From contig NZ_OY761442.1 in NCBI RefSeq assembly GCF_963664415.1, positions 496,001 through 560,000 of the forward strand: a stretch of 64,000 bases of DNA, read 5' to 3'. Origin of the DNA: an uncultured Desulfobacter sp. Lineage in GTDB: Bacteria; Desulfobacterota; Desulfobacteria; Desulfobacterales; Desulfobacteraceae. A model generated the notes under the pieces. That model made no database searches, had not been told where the DNA came from, and saw nothing but the letters and a program-made list of their open reading frames with translations. This document shows positions 19,368 to 28,571 of this stretch, piece by piece. How positions within the stretch are numbered: the first letter of the stretch is position 1; each line of letters opens with the position of its first letter. Both the position numbers and the translations under genes were made by a program.

Positions 19368-19531
19368 ATACCATCCGGCGTTCCCGGTTCTGCCCTCAAC
19401 ACGGAGTGCTGCGTCTTGACGGCGGCCGTAGTTTTCGGTCCGTTATGCATGGTTTGACAGCCAATGGCCACCAAGGCAAAAGCCATACCCCCCAACATCA
19501 AATAAACCAATTTTACCTTTAACATTTTCAT

Positions 19532-19846
19532 GTCGCAGTTTCTCCTTTCATCGTTAGATATTTCATTTTAGAACGCTGTGATCATTTTTTTAATCAATTA
19601 AGATGGTTGTTCCCCAATTAAGGCTGATTTCATATGACAGAAACCAGTTTATTGAATTTACAGAAAAGTAAACAAGAGCTGAACATGAAATTTTCAGGAT
19701 GATAGAATGAAAACGTCCTTTTTGTCAAGAAAAGCATGGGAGATCTTAGAAAAGAAGGGATTGGTTCTAAAATCTATCTGTTAATGTTGGTGAAAAGCAG
19801 TTTGCGACCTGATCTATGTAGGTCACAGGGATAAAAGATATGCCCT
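19532..19846. other. Divergent intergenic region between the tetrahaem lipoprotein and LysR genes
   Basis: The two genes diverge from this 315-bp AT-rich stretch, so it should hold both promoters and any LysR binding site. I see no convincing terminator, ORF or RNA gene. The LysR gene is a likely local regulator, but nothing here proves its target. Confidence 0.4.
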
Positions 19847-20864
19847 ATGAATCCAATTGTCTCCTTCTTCTTCGCTAAGATCCTGGAGGCTGTCGCGTTG
19901 CATGCAGATGAAACCAGACAACTCAGATATTTTGTTGCCGTAGCTGAAGAATTGCATTTCGGTCGGGCGGCTAAGCGGCTACACATATCCAAGCCACCAT
20001 TAAGCCAACAGATCAAGAAGTTTGAAATGGAGCTGGGCGTAACTCTCTTCAAACGCAATAAACGGTCTGTGGCCTTGACCCCTGTTGGTAAAGCGTTTCT
20101 CAAAGATGCCCGCGAGATATTACAAACCATAGAAAGGGCAAGGGCCAATCTTGAAGCGGTAGCCGCAGGGATTGCCGGTCGGTTTGATCTTGGCTATATC
20201 GGCCCTGCCCTTGACACATCCCTTTCCGATATTGTGCGAGAATTTAAGCTTGCCTACCCTGGTGTAAAGCTCGTATTGTCAGAGATGACCACAAACAAAC
20301 AACTTGAAGCTGTCCGACAAGGAAAGATCGATGCCGGTGTAGTGAGGCTTTTCAAACATGACACACAAGGGCTCGAATGGTTCAGATTCCATCAGGAATC
20401 ATATGCCCTTATTGTGCCGGCAGGACACAGCCTGACAGGAAAAGAAAGGGTTGATATCTGTAAATTGGCAAATGAAGATTTCATATTCTTCCCCCCGAGA
20501 TTCACAACCGTATCTGTACGACGAATGGATGAACGTTTTTACCCAATGCGGCTTCATCTCGAGAATTGTACAGGAAGCGGCGACCAAGGCGGCTGCTATG
20601 GCACTGGTGGCCGCCCATCTGGGAATCGCCATTGTGCCGGAAAGCCTTGCTCACAGATCCTTGCCGCAGGTGATTTTTAAAAAATTCACAGGCAACCACC
20701 CTTTGGTTGAGGTACATATTGTGTATAAAAAAAATGCCGAACATGCTGTGCTGGATCATTTTCTGTCGATTGTGCAGAAGGTGACCGCGCTTGAAAATAT
20801 TTTTAATCCTTTAAAAATAAGCCGTTTCAATCCTGCCAACCCATTGGAGTTTTTATGCTCATGA
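19847..20864 (+). pseudogene. LysR-family regulator, frameshifted at a C6 run
   Basis: The N-terminal winged HTH is clear (LRYFVAVAEELHFGRAAKRL, PPLSQQIKKFE), followed by the effector domain. The frame breaks at CCCCCC, 20491-20496. Removing one C joins DFIFFPR to DSQPYLYDEWMNVF and restores a full effector domain ending near 20862. The start may be TTG at 19898, with GGAGG at 19884-19888, rather than the ATG at 19847. It resembles CatR/BenM-type activators. A slippage-type on/off switch, recent decay or a base-calling error could explain the extra C. Confidence 0.8.
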
Positions 20865-20928
20865 GAATCGATCGCTTCGAGATAAGCTTTCTTTGGCGCG
20901 GTGCGAATTTTCGCTGAAACCAGGTGAA

Positions 20929-22665
20929 CTAAAGGCCTGCTGGATCGAACACCCGCCGTATTAGATAATCGCAGTCTATCCCTTCAGGCAGCGTTCCGTA
21001 ATACTGAGCGTGGGGCCGGCTGATCCGGGACGCCATAAATGCCTGGGCAACCACCGGATCGGCAAACTGGATTAGGGTAGATGCCTGCCAGGCAATGGCC
21101 AGTTTCTCCACCACTGTTCTGGCCCGAAATTCCAAACTTTTTGTGTCTGAAAATTCTTCGGGAAGATCATTAACAAAGCAGTCGAAGTCCTGAAACCGTC
21201 CAGAAGCCCGACCTAACTCTGCAATAAAGGATTCCAACACCGACGGATTTTTATTGAGAACCCGCAACACATCCAGGCATTGGATATTCCCACTACCTTC
21301 CCATATAGCATTGATGGGACTTTCCCGGTAGAGACGGGGTAGAATATTGTCCTCCACCACCCCCACACCGCCGATGCATTCCATGCATTCGTAAGTGAAT
21401 TGGGCGCTGCGTTTGCAAATCCAGTACTTCCCGATGGCGGTGGCGATGCGGCTTAACAGGTGCTCGTGACGATTTTTGGGATCGTTTTGGATGATATCCA
21501 GGCTATGGGCCACCCTCATGGATATGGCCAAAACAGCCTCACTTTCCAACGCCAAATCCGCCAACACGTTTTTCATCAGGGGCTGCTGATGGAGATTTTT
21601 TCCAAAGGCCTCCCGCCCCCCGCTGTGGTGAACCGCCTGGGCGAGGGCTTGGCGCATAATTGCCGATGACCCCACCATGCAGTCAAAACGGGTCATGGAT
21701 ACCATTTCGATGATGGTCCTCACGCCCCGTCCCTCGGGACCAATCATCCAGGCAAATGCGCCCCGGTATTCCACCTCGCCGGAAGCATTGGACACATTAC
21801 CCATTTTGTCTTTGATTCGTTGAAAGAACATTTGATTCTTTGTCCCGTCTGGACGCCATCGAGGCATAAGAAAACATGACAGCCCGGTAGATTCTCTGGT
21901 GGAATCATGGCTGTAGGCCAAAACTAAAAAGGCATCGCACATGGGAGCACTGCAGAACCATTTGTGACCATGTAATTCATAGCTGCGCCCGGGTCCGTCA
22001 TCATTTATCGGGTATGCCCGGGTGGTATTCGCTCGGACGTCGCTACCGCCCTGCTTCTCGGTCATGGCCATGCCGATGGTGAGCCCCTTTTTTTCAAAAA
22101 AGGGGATGTTCCTGGGGTCATATATCTCCGCAGTGATTTTAGGCAACCATAGCGCTGCCAGGTCGGGTTCATGGGAGATGGCGGGAACCGAGGCAAAGGT
22201 CATGGTCAGGGGGCAGCCCGAACCGGGATCTGCCTGGGTGTGCATATACGCCAGGGCGGAACGGGCCACATGGGCGCCCATGCGCCGATTGGTCCAGGGC
22301 AGACTATGATGTCCTGCAGTAATGCCCGAATCCATAAGCTGATGGTACGCCGGATGATAATCTACTTGATCGATTCGTTTTCCGAAGCGGTCGTGGGATT
22401 TGAACTCGGGCTTGAATTTATTGGCCACGAATCCCGCCTCGTACAGGCTGCTGCCGACTTTTTCGCCGTACTCAGAAAGCGCATCCCGGTGCCAATCGCC
22501 GCCAAAAACCTTTACCCAGTGCTTCAAAGCCGTATCCGACAGATAGGCGTTATATGGCTCCAATGGACAAGGCTGATTAAAAACCACATGGGTCTCCCCC
22601 GGGGGAGGCGATAGCTGCGGCGGTCCGCTGTAATTTCTTTTTGCGTTCTCCTGGAACTTGTTCAT
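20929..22665 (-). CDS. aidB: AidB-like acyl-CoA dehydrogenase
   Basis: A 578-residue flavoprotein of the acyl-CoA dehydrogenase superfamily, close in size and layout to AidB. Family features include GMAMTEKQGGSDVRANTT near residue 200, HGHKWFCSAPMCDAFLVLA, and YECMECIGGVGVVEDN in the C-terminal helical domain. AidB is a DNA-binding flavoprotein linked to the response to alkylating agents. Whether this protein acts on acyl-CoA or on DNA is not shown by the sequence. The start is supported by GGAGG 6 nt upstream. The broken LysR gene converges on it. Confidence 0.88.
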   Translation of the reverse strand: MNKFQENAKRNYSGPPQLSPPPGETHVVFNQPCPLEPYNAYLSDTALKHWVKVFGGDWHRDALSEYGEKVGSSLYEAGFVANKFKPEFKSHDRFGKRIDQVDYHPAYHQLMDSGITAGHHSLPWTNRRMGAHVARSALAYMHTQADPGSGCPLTMTFASVPAISHEPDLAALWLPKITAEIYDPRNIPFFEKKGLTIGMAMTEKQGGSDVRANTTRAYPINDDGPGRSYELHGHKWFCSAPMCDAFLVLAYSHDSTRESTGLSCFLMPRWRPDGTKNQMFFQRIKDKMGNVSNASGEVEYRGAFAWMIGPEGRGVRTIIEMVSMTRFDCMVGSSAIMRQALAQAVHHSGGREAFGKNLHQQPLMKNVLADLALESEAVLAISMRVAHSLDIIQNDPKNRHEHLLSRIATAIGKYWICKRSAQFTYECMECIGGVGVVEDNILPRLYRESPINAIWEGSGNIQCLDVLRVLNKNPSVLESFIAELGRASGRFQDFDCFVNDLPEEFSDTKSLEFRARTVVEKLAIAWQASTLIQFADPVVAQAFMASRISRPHAQYYGTLPEGIDCDYLIRRVFDPAGL

Positions 22666-22741
22666 AGCACCTCCTGCATAATACTTTAATTAAATTCTTG
22701 TTGGTTTATTGTATTTAATTGATTTGGTAGGCTCTCTGTTC

Positions 22742-22861
22742 CTATTTTAGCATACATCTCTTGATGTTAAACCCTTCATCGTTTGAAAGCGCTATTGTAT
22801 ACAGCATTGACAGCTCATCCCAATCGATATTATCCGTATCATATGACCAGTTCAATTCCAT
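22742..22861 (-). pseudogene. Short remnant, possibly of a GNAT acetyltransferase N-terminus
   Basis: A 39-codon frame starts at an ATG preceded by AAAGGAGA. It reads NIDWDELSMLYTIA, which resembles the beginning of some GNAT acetyltransferases (DW-ELS-LY-IAPL). The rest of the domain is absent. It is more likely a truncated gene than a functional peptide. Confidence 0.35.
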
Positions 22862-23185
22862 TTTTCTGTCTCCTTTTTTATGATGAATGGGGTGATCAGC
22901 CTACCCCAATATTATAAGACGGGCATTCACTTTTTTCCTACCCGGCCAATATAGTCGTTTTCATTGTTCTCCGGCTGTCTCCTGCTGGATTAAAACCATA
23001 CCCGCCATGCATGTCCGCTTTTTCCGACATGACCAAAGGTCAATTTACCAACGACATTTCCGGGGAGAACAAAAAACCATGTATACGGCCCTCCGGATAC
23101 GATGGTCATCACTTCATCGATGCCGATGCCCTCCTCAGAATAGTTCACATGAAGCCGGCCCTTTGAATTTGCAGTTGAACGGGCC
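22862..23185. other. Region between remnants, no supported gene
   Basis: A minus-strand frame covers most of it (to 23244) but matches no family I recognise. The plus strand has no start or domain upstream of the regulator remnant. Both sides are gene fragments, so this looks like a decayed interval. Confidence 0.35.
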
Positions 23186-23467
23186 ATGATTTTATCGAAA
23201 TCCAACCGTTTGAATTTTAGTACAATACTTGAACAGGAAGGCAATCTTTTATCGCCGGGAGGCTCGGCTTTTGAGACAGTACTGCCGGATGGAATTCTGT
23301 CAGTTGAGGATCTTCAGATTTTGGAGCGTGAAAATATGATTCGGGCTTTGCGATATTGCAATTGGAAAATTTACAATACAGACGGCGCAGCCGGACTTCT
23401 CGGCATTAAACCTACAACGCTGATTGAAAAAATGAAACGGATGAAGATAAAAAAGCCGAGAAAATAA
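23186..23467 (+). pseudogene. C-terminal fragment of a sigma-54-dependent regulator
   Basis: The last 50 residues match the Fis-type HTH of NtrC/FhlA-family activators: LERENMIRALRYCNWKIY followed by GAAGLLGIKPTTLIEKMKR. The AAA+ domain with GAFTGA and the sensor domain are missing, so this is only the tail of a lost activator. The start shown is simply the first ATG in the open frame and is not real. Confidence 0.7.
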
Positions 23468-23576
23468 ATTTTTCCATACGTTTTCAAAGAAATCAACCCT
23501 GACGTTGACACCTCTCCATTAAGTAATTAATTTTTATTTAGTTTTCCTTTTAATAAAAAGTTATAGGTTCAATACA

Positions 23577-24041
23577 ATGAAAATACAACGAAGACGTCTT
23601 GGAGAAATCGTTCTAAGAAGTGAGAATCCCCAAAAAATGGTCGAATTCTACAGTCAGGTGATCGGGCTGGAATTATTTGCATCATTCGGGAGCGCAAATT
23701 TTTTTAAAATTGATGACGACGTTGAAGGGCACCCGCAGTTACTGGCGATATTTGACAAAACGCACGAGTACAGCGGGCCGAAAACTATGCAGAAAAACAT
23801 CGCAGATTCAGGGTCCGGCACATTACATCATTTTGCTTTTGTACTGGATAAAGCCGCATTTATCAAGGAGCGTAGCAGGATAGAACATATTGGCATCACA
23901 GTTCAAGCCGGTGAACATCCCCAATTTGGATGGCGGTCTATCTATTTGTATGATCCTGATGGTAATTCCGTAGAAATGGTCTGCTATGATGACACGCTCT
24001 TTGATCCGATTTTGAACAAAAAGGTCCAGCCAACACTTTAA
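23577..24041 (+). CDS. VOC (glyoxalase/dioxygenase) superfamily protein
   Basis: A 154-residue protein with the paired beta-alpha-beta-beta-beta folds of the vicinal-oxygen-chelate superfamily. The N-terminal module has ENPQKMVEFYSQVIGLEL. The second has LHHFAFVLD and ends with IYLYDPDGNSVEMVCYD, placing metal-ligand candidates His and Glu. The usual first His is not evident. The substrate is unknown. No clear ribosome-binding site precedes the ATG. Confidence 0.8.
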   Translation: MKIQRRRLGEIVLRSENPQKMVEFYSQVIGLELFASFGSANFFKIDDDVEGHPQLLAIFDKTHEYSGPKTMQKNIADSGSGTLHHFAFVLDKAAFIKERSRIEHIGITVQAGEHPQFGWRSIYLYDPDGNSVEMVCYDDTLFDPILNKKVQPTL

Positions 24042-24200
24042 CTTCAAAACATGGCTTGATAAAAAAAATGATACGAATCATCTACCGGTTTATATTCAGA
24101 GCCGCGACAATTGGTTTTGCTAACCTAAAATTGACCCCTTTGAGGGCCAAATGACAACCTAAAATTGACCCCCCACTTTGCATCAGTACTCTGGTATTGA

Positions 24201-25742
24201 ATGGAGATTTTTAACCCATTACCGGAGACGAAAAGGAGAATGCTTAAAGTGGATCAGTATGATTACATCCGAACAGCTCACCGTGTTTATGGAAAGGCCA
24301 TTAAAGAGCTTGCCAGAGAAACCGGCCATTCAAAAAACACCATAAAAAAAATTTTAAAGCAGGAATACATTGGCTACAAGCAACGATCTAAACAGCCATA
24401 TCCCGTTCTTGGTCCTTATATCCAGGAGATAGACCGCTGGCTTGGCGATGACAAGGACAAGCCATACAAACAGCGACATACAGCAACCCGGATATACCAT
24501 CGTCTGAAATCGGAACTCGAGTATTCCGGTGGAGAGACGACGGTTCGCCGTTATGTGCGTGAGGCAAAGCTGAGGCTGGGTTTAACGAATCAGCAGGCAT
24601 TTATCCCATCAGATCCGACGACTGCCCAGGAAGCCGAGGTAGACTGGGGAAACTGTCAGGCAGTTATTGCCGGCGAACCCGTGAAGCTGAAATTATTTTG
24701 CATACGTTCAAAATGTTCGGGCAAACACTTTGTTCGCTGTTATCCCTGTGAAAGGCAGCAAGCTTTATTTGACGCTCATATCCAGGCCTTTTCATTTTTT
24801 GGAGGCGTGTTCCCAGTTCTTATCTATGACAATCTGACAACAGTCGTACAAAAGGTATTTAAAGGAAAAAAACGTCATCTTCAGGAATCTTATAATCGGT
24901 TCAAGGCCTATTACAACTTCGATCCAAGGTTTTGCAATCCCGGCCAGGGCCATGAAAAAGGTGGGATTGAAGGCCTGGTCGGCTACGCTCGAAGAAATTA
25001 TATGGTTCCTATCCCACATGCTGACAGCCTGGACGAATTGAACACGCGCCTCCTCGATGATTGCATGGCCTATGGAGAGCATCGCATCGCCGGTCAAACA
25101 CAAAGCGTCAATGAATTGTTTGAATCAGAAAAGCAGGTATTGCTGCCATTGCCGACAACATCGTTCAGTAACGTTGAGACGTTCATGGTCAGGGTAAACA
25201 AATATGCCACCGTTATTATTGACAAGAACCGGTATTCTGTCCCGACGCGCTATGCTTACATGAGAGTGCAGGCGATAGTAGAGATAGACCAGGTGATCAT
25301 TTATTGGAGCGGCAGAAAAATAAGCACCCATCATCGGTTATATGGAAATAATAAGTGGAGTTTAAAACCGGAACATTATCTGGAGTTGATTCGTCAGCGT
25401 CCACAATCATTTGATACCGCCCGGCCAATTTTACAATGGCGTGATCAATGGCCGGATTGCCTGGAAAAGTTATTAGAACATTTTCGCCGGAAAAACGGTG
25501 TAACCAAAGGTACCCGGGAATTTGTCACCGTGCTGATGCTGTACGAAAAATATGCTGTCGACAAGATCGAAGCAGCCGTAAAGGAAGCACTGAAAAGCAA
25601 TGTCGGCTGCAGCAATGCTCTCAAGCAGATTTTACACAGTCAAAACATCTCTATGGAGTCCCAATTTGATCCTTTGTCGAACTGGGAGACACTGCCCCCT
25701 GCTGACATCTCGGCATACGAACAGCTTGGAGGTATCTTATGA
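24201..25742 (+). CDS. istA: IS21 transposase IstA
   Basis: A 513-residue DDE transposase. It has an N-terminal HTH (AIKELARETGHSKNTIKKIL) and a catalytic domain with EVDWGNCQAV, VLIYDNLTTVV and GHEKGGIEGLVGYARRN. The C-terminal part has the usual beta-barrel region. An ATG at 24240 lies right after AAAAGGAGA and is an alternative start. Its end overlaps istB in an ATGA arrangement. Confidence 0.95.
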   Translation: MEIFNPLPETKRRMLKVDQYDYIRTAHRVYGKAIKELARETGHSKNTIKKILKQEYIGYKQRSKQPYPVLGPYIQEIDRWLGDDKDKPYKQRHTATRIYHRLKSELEYSGGETTVRRYVREAKLRLGLTNQQAFIPSDPTTAQEAEVDWGNCQAVIAGEPVKLKLFCIRSKCSGKHFVRCYPCERQQALFDAHIQAFSFFGGVFPVLIYDNLTTVVQKVFKGKKRHLQESYNRFKAYYNFDPRFCNPGQGHEKGGIEGLVGYARRNYMVPIPHADSLDELNTRLLDDCMAYGEHRIAGQTQSVNELFESEKQVLLPLPTTSFSNVETFMVRVNKYATVIIDKNRYSVPTRYAYMRVQAIVEIDQVIIYWSGRKISTHHRLYGNNKWSLKPEHYLELIRQRPQSFDTARPILQWRDQWPDCLEKLLEHFRRKNGVTKGTREFVTVLMLYEKYAVDKIEAAVKEALKSNVGCSNALKQILHSQNISMESQFDPLSNWETLPPADISAYEQLGGIL

Positions 25743-26491
25743 ACCCAGCAGTCCAGGCAGTCCTCACACAGCACTTAAAAACGCTGAAGCTCTCGACGAT
25801 GGAAAAAGAGTTGGAAGGTCAGATCCGGCAGGCGCATGAGGCGGCCTGCGGCTACGATGAGTTTTTATTGAATCTTGTTGAAGCGGAAGTTCAAATACGG
25901 CAGGAAAACGGTCGCAAGCGACGTCTCAAGGAAGCCAGGTTCCCGATGCAGAAACCGCTTGAAACATTTGATTTTGAGGCTGCCCCTGATTTGGACGCCC
26001 GGTTGATCAAAGAACTTTCAACAGGGACATTCATTAAAGAAGCCCGGAATATAATTTTGATAGGTAAAAGCGGAGCCGGTAAAACCCATCTGGCAACCAG
26101 CATCGGGATGGAAGCCTGCCGGTATGGACATCGAGTTCGTTTTATTACTGGTTGTGGGCTTGCAAACGAACTGACGGAGGCCAGGGAACAACAGGCTCTG
26201 GGTAGAATGATAAAACGATATGCCGGTTATGGGCTGTTGATTCTTGATGAATTGGGGTACGTCCCGTTCAGTAAAATCGGCGCTGAATTATTGTTCCAAG
26301 TCCTTACCGAGCGCCATGAAAGACGTTCGATCATCATCACTACCAATCTTGGTTTTGGTGATTGGACGCAGGTGTTTGGCGATGCAAATCTTACCGCTGC
26401 TCTGCTGGATCGTGTCACTCACCGGGCTCACATTATTCAATGTAACTGGGACAGTTATCGACTTAAACAGACTTTAAAATCGAGAGGATAA
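25739..26491 (+). CDS. istB: IS21 helper ATPase IstB
   Basis: A 250-residue DnaC-like AAA+ ATPase that assembles the IS21 transposition complex. The Walker A motif is GKSGAGKTHLA near residue 107. Walker B is LLILDELGYVPF. A sensor-type IITTNLGF follows. It is translationally coupled to istA by a 4-nt overlap. Confidence 0.95.
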   Translation: MNPAVQAVLTQHLKTLKLSTMEKELEGQIRQAHEAACGYDEFLLNLVEAEVQIRQENGRKRRLKEARFPMQKPLETFDFEAAPDLDARLIKELSTGTFIKEARNIILIGKSGAGKTHLATSIGMEACRYGHRVRFITGCGLANELTEAREQQALGRMIKRYAGYGLLILDELGYVPFSKIGAELLFQVLTERHERRSIIITTNLGFGDWTQVFGDANLTAALLDRVTHRAHIIQCNWDSYRLKQTLKSRG

Positions 26492-26494
26492 AGA

Positions 26495-26755
26495 ATGAAA
26501 GAACTGGATGTATATAATCCCCTGAAAGGTCGAAATGAAACGATAAGGATCGAGATCTCCGAAGACTGTACGACCTATTTTGAAGAGGCGGAGAAGAATG
26601 ATGATATCCTGAGCATTACAGACACAGATGCCGGTTTGTTAATACAAGAGTGTGGGTGCACAAAACCGATTCTCATAGCTGTAGAATCACGGGAATCAAT
26701 TAATTACAGCCAAAAAGGAGCGTTGAAGGCAATAGCCGACTACTGCGTTGGGTAG
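26495..26755 (+). CDS. Hypothetical passenger protein of the IS21 element
   Basis: An 86-residue acidic protein begins 3 nt after the istB stop and ends just before the 52-bp palindrome. It lies inside the terminal repeats and therefore travels with the element. It has a DxDAGLLIQECGC segment with two nearby cysteines and no membrane helix. I do not recognise a family. Expression from the istAB transcript is likely. Confidence 0.55.
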   Translation: MKELDVYNPLKGRNETIRIEISEDCTTYFEEAEKNDDILSITDTDAGLLIQECGCTKPILIAVESRESINYSQKGALKAIADYCVG

Positions 26756-26762
26756 CCCGTCC

Positions 26763-26814
26763 GGCCAGGGCCAGGGGATCGGCCCGGCGCCGGGCCGATC
26801 CCCTGGCCCTGGCC
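26763..26814. repeat. 52-bp perfect GC-rich palindrome inside IS21
   Basis: The arms 26763-26788 and 26789-26814 are exact reverse complements with no spacer, centred on GGCGCC. This would form an extremely stable hairpin or cruciform right after the passenger ORF. It may act as a terminator for the IS transcript, but there is no T-run. Confidence 0.85.
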
Positions 26815-27023
26815 GTTACCCAAACCGGAACTATATAAAAAGCGATAAGAGAATGATTTTAACAACAGGGGGGGTCAAAATTGGGTTGTCGAGAGGGGTC
26901 AATTTTGTGTTGCAATTCCGAGACAATTTGCAAACAGAACTTCTGAACTTCGCGTTTGCACCGGCACCGGGGATAATTTGTACCAAATTTAAAATGGGCA
27001 GTTTCGAGGGACGACTTAAAATC

Positions 27024-27225
27024 ACCCCCATGATGAATATCATCAACGGCGGTGCCCATGCTGCCAACAACATGGATATCCAGGAGTTTATGATTTTTCA
27101 TTTGGGTCTTGCCACGGGTGTCGGTGACGAAGGCGGGTGTTATCATCATTGGACAAGGGATTGGCGTCGCCGGCCGTTGGTATGCTTCTGGAAAGCCGGG
27201 GGCTGACCGTGACCATCCCGGGGGA
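27024..27225 (+). pseudogene. Enolase-CTP synthase deletion scar (eno' joined to 'pyrG)
   Basis: Frame one reads TPMMNIINGGAHAANNMDIQ and then LGLATGVGDEGG, both enolase blocks with the segment between them deleted. At GGCGGGTGT the frame changes to VLSSLDKGLASPAVGMLLES and RGLTVTIP, which match the start region of CTP synthase. The two genes have thus been fused by deletion at a short shared GG stretch. Neither product is functional. The right end of IS21 lies about 100 bp upstream. Confidence 0.7.
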
Positions 27226-27539
27226 TCGAAGGAAAAAAATTCGGTGAAACCGAAGACAATTTTTTTACCGAAAGACTGAGGCTCCTTTAGTACATGCCCA
27301 AAGGGCGCGGTTATTTCAATGCCAGGGGTGGAATCTCCAGGAAATGGAATTTGCCTTTCAGGAAGTTCCTATTTTTCAGTCTTAAGTTATAACATACTGA
27401 AATTATTAGTAATTATTTTGCCATTTTCGACTTTTTACGAGACCATCAATTTATGGATGCTCATCTTTATTATTTATGCAACCCTTAAATTGAGAAAAAA
27501 CATTTTTTACATTTAACTTGTTTGAATTATTTAAAATAA
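27226..27539. other. Intergenic region left of IS1595 copy 1
   Basis: A TTCGGT-GAA-ACCGAA hairpin followed closely by a T-run (about 27239-27266) looks like a weak terminator. The rest has no recognised gene. The last 8 bases (TAAAATAA, 27532-27539) are the target duplication of the adjacent IS. Confidence 0.4.
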
Positions 27540-28571
27540 GGCTCATGTTGCGTTTCAAGGTCTTATTTGACCAAAAGTTCGACAAGCGAATGGAGCAGGG
27601 CCTTTCCCCGTTTGCCGACGTTATGAACGAACTCGAAAAAACCGAGATAGAACGGGAGCTTCTCTTGTGAGATGCCTCGATGAGGACGCAACCAACCACG
27701 TAGCAAGGACCAGAAGCCTTCCATGGTATTGACATGGACTTCATGGAAACCATCGCCATCCTCGTCTCTGGCGTATTCTCCAGCCCCGTGATTCACGCTC
27801 TTATGCTTGTACCCCCACTCGGTTAATCGATTGTAGATCGCATATTCATCAGTGTAAATCAAAGTCCCCGGCAAAACGGTCGACTTTACCAAGGGCTCAA
27901 TAGTTACCCTGCGAACATTAGCAAGCATTTGAATCACTACCAGACCGCATCGCTGAATCATACCGAATACAGGTGGTTTCTCTTTTTCCAATGTACCCCG
28001 CCCACGAGCACCTCGTAAACGATTTCGACGGCCTTCCCTGCCTTTTCGGGCTACTGCTTCGGGATTGCCTTTATGCCCTGCTACAATGTAGACCTCATCA
28101 CATTCAACTTCGTCTCCAAGGGTTACTTGAGGCTTTTTTTTATCACGCCTTCACGAAGTTGGGTGGTCATCCTTTGAACATCAGTGCGGTCCAGGTCCAG
28201 TTCTTTGGCAATTTGCTTGTTGGACAAGTTCAACCCCATGAAATACAGACACAATATCCATACCTTGAGGGGTTGGTGATGTCCAGCGAAGATGGTGCCT
28301 GTAAGGTCATCAAACCGTTTGCCGCAATTTTTACATTCATAACGTTGTCTGGCAGGTTCTTTTTCATCAAAACCCCTTTTGATTACTCGTTTGGAATCAC
28401 AATACGGACATTGACGTCCTTCCGGCCAGCGCAACTCCCGAACAGTGTTGTAACATTGCGTATCATCAATCAGAGTCTTTATGTTTACTTGCATCCGTTG
28501 GGCCCCTATGGTGAATTGGGTCAAAAAGTTCACCATCTAACATTTCAAGCCCCTGATACGCAACATGAGCC
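27540..28571 (-). mobile_element. IS1595-family element, copy 1
   Basis: A 1032-bp element with inverted ends GGCTCATGTTGCGT and the 8-bp duplication TAAAATAA at 27532-27539 and 28572-28579. A near-identical copy lies at 37895-38926. The transposase is spread over two frames in both copies. Confidence 0.93.
27563..28536 (-). CDS. IS1595-family transposase in two frames (probable -1 frameshift at A8)
   Basis: Frame one, from 28536, gives a zinc ribbon (CPYCDSKR...CKNCGKRF) and an HTH (LSNKQIAKELDLDRTDVQRM), then stops at 28123. A run of eight A on the coding strand (28141-28134) precedes the stop. Slipping back one base there continues as PQVTLGDEVECDEVYIV, which carries the first catalytic Asp. 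It goes on through YTDEYAIYN and HVNTMEGFWSLLRGWL to 27563. Joined, it is a normal ISXO2-type DDE transposase of about 320 residues. The second copy has the same A8, so slippage is likely part of its expression. Confidence 0.82.

Larger units (their letters stand above)
15673..19531 (-). pseudogene. Tetrahaem lipoprotein: cytochrome c peroxidase-like plus dihaem c domain, split by an IS
   Basis: The original start is the ATG at 19531, preceded by GAAAGGAG. The first residues form a lipoprotein signal ending VAIGC. The frame runs to PDG, is broken by the 17487-19367 element, and resumes at ILLMQARYL to end at 15673. The mature protein would be about 660 residues. It has a MauG/peroxidase-like half with CNDCH and CIQCH, and a second half with CTNCH and CQSCH that resembles TsdA/SoxA-type dihaem cytochromes. 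It would have been a membrane-anchored periplasmic oxidoreductase. The downstream part now lacks a signal peptide, so it is probably non-functional unless the IS excises. Confidence 0.85.
24118..26914 (+). mobile_element. IS21-family element with passenger ORF
   Basis: Both ends carry two copies of a CAAAATTGACCCC-type repeat. They lie near 24121-24175 on the left and 26873-26914 on the right in inverted orientation, the multiple-terminal-repeat pattern of IS21. IstA and IstB overlap by 4 nt. A third small ORF and a long palindrome lie between istB and the right end. I found no reliable target duplication, so the outermost bases are approximate. Confidence 0.85.

Noticed and set aside
22990..23244. 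84-codon minus-strand frame between remnants
   Set aside because: It has no known domain and overlaps the regulator remnant. Its surroundings are decayed, so I do not claim it as a gene.
24100..26930. Target duplication of the IS21 element
   Set aside because: Neither candidate end gives matching flanks of 4-8 bp, so I left the ends approximate.
27239..27266. Rho-independent terminator after the enolase scar
   Set aside because: The stem is only 6 bp with a gap before the T-run. It is noted only as a weak candidate in the interval entry.
28123..28536. Treating the IS1595 first frame as a complete short protein
   Set aside because: The catalytic domain continues in the -1 frame at an A8 run shared by both copies, so I annotated one split transposase.
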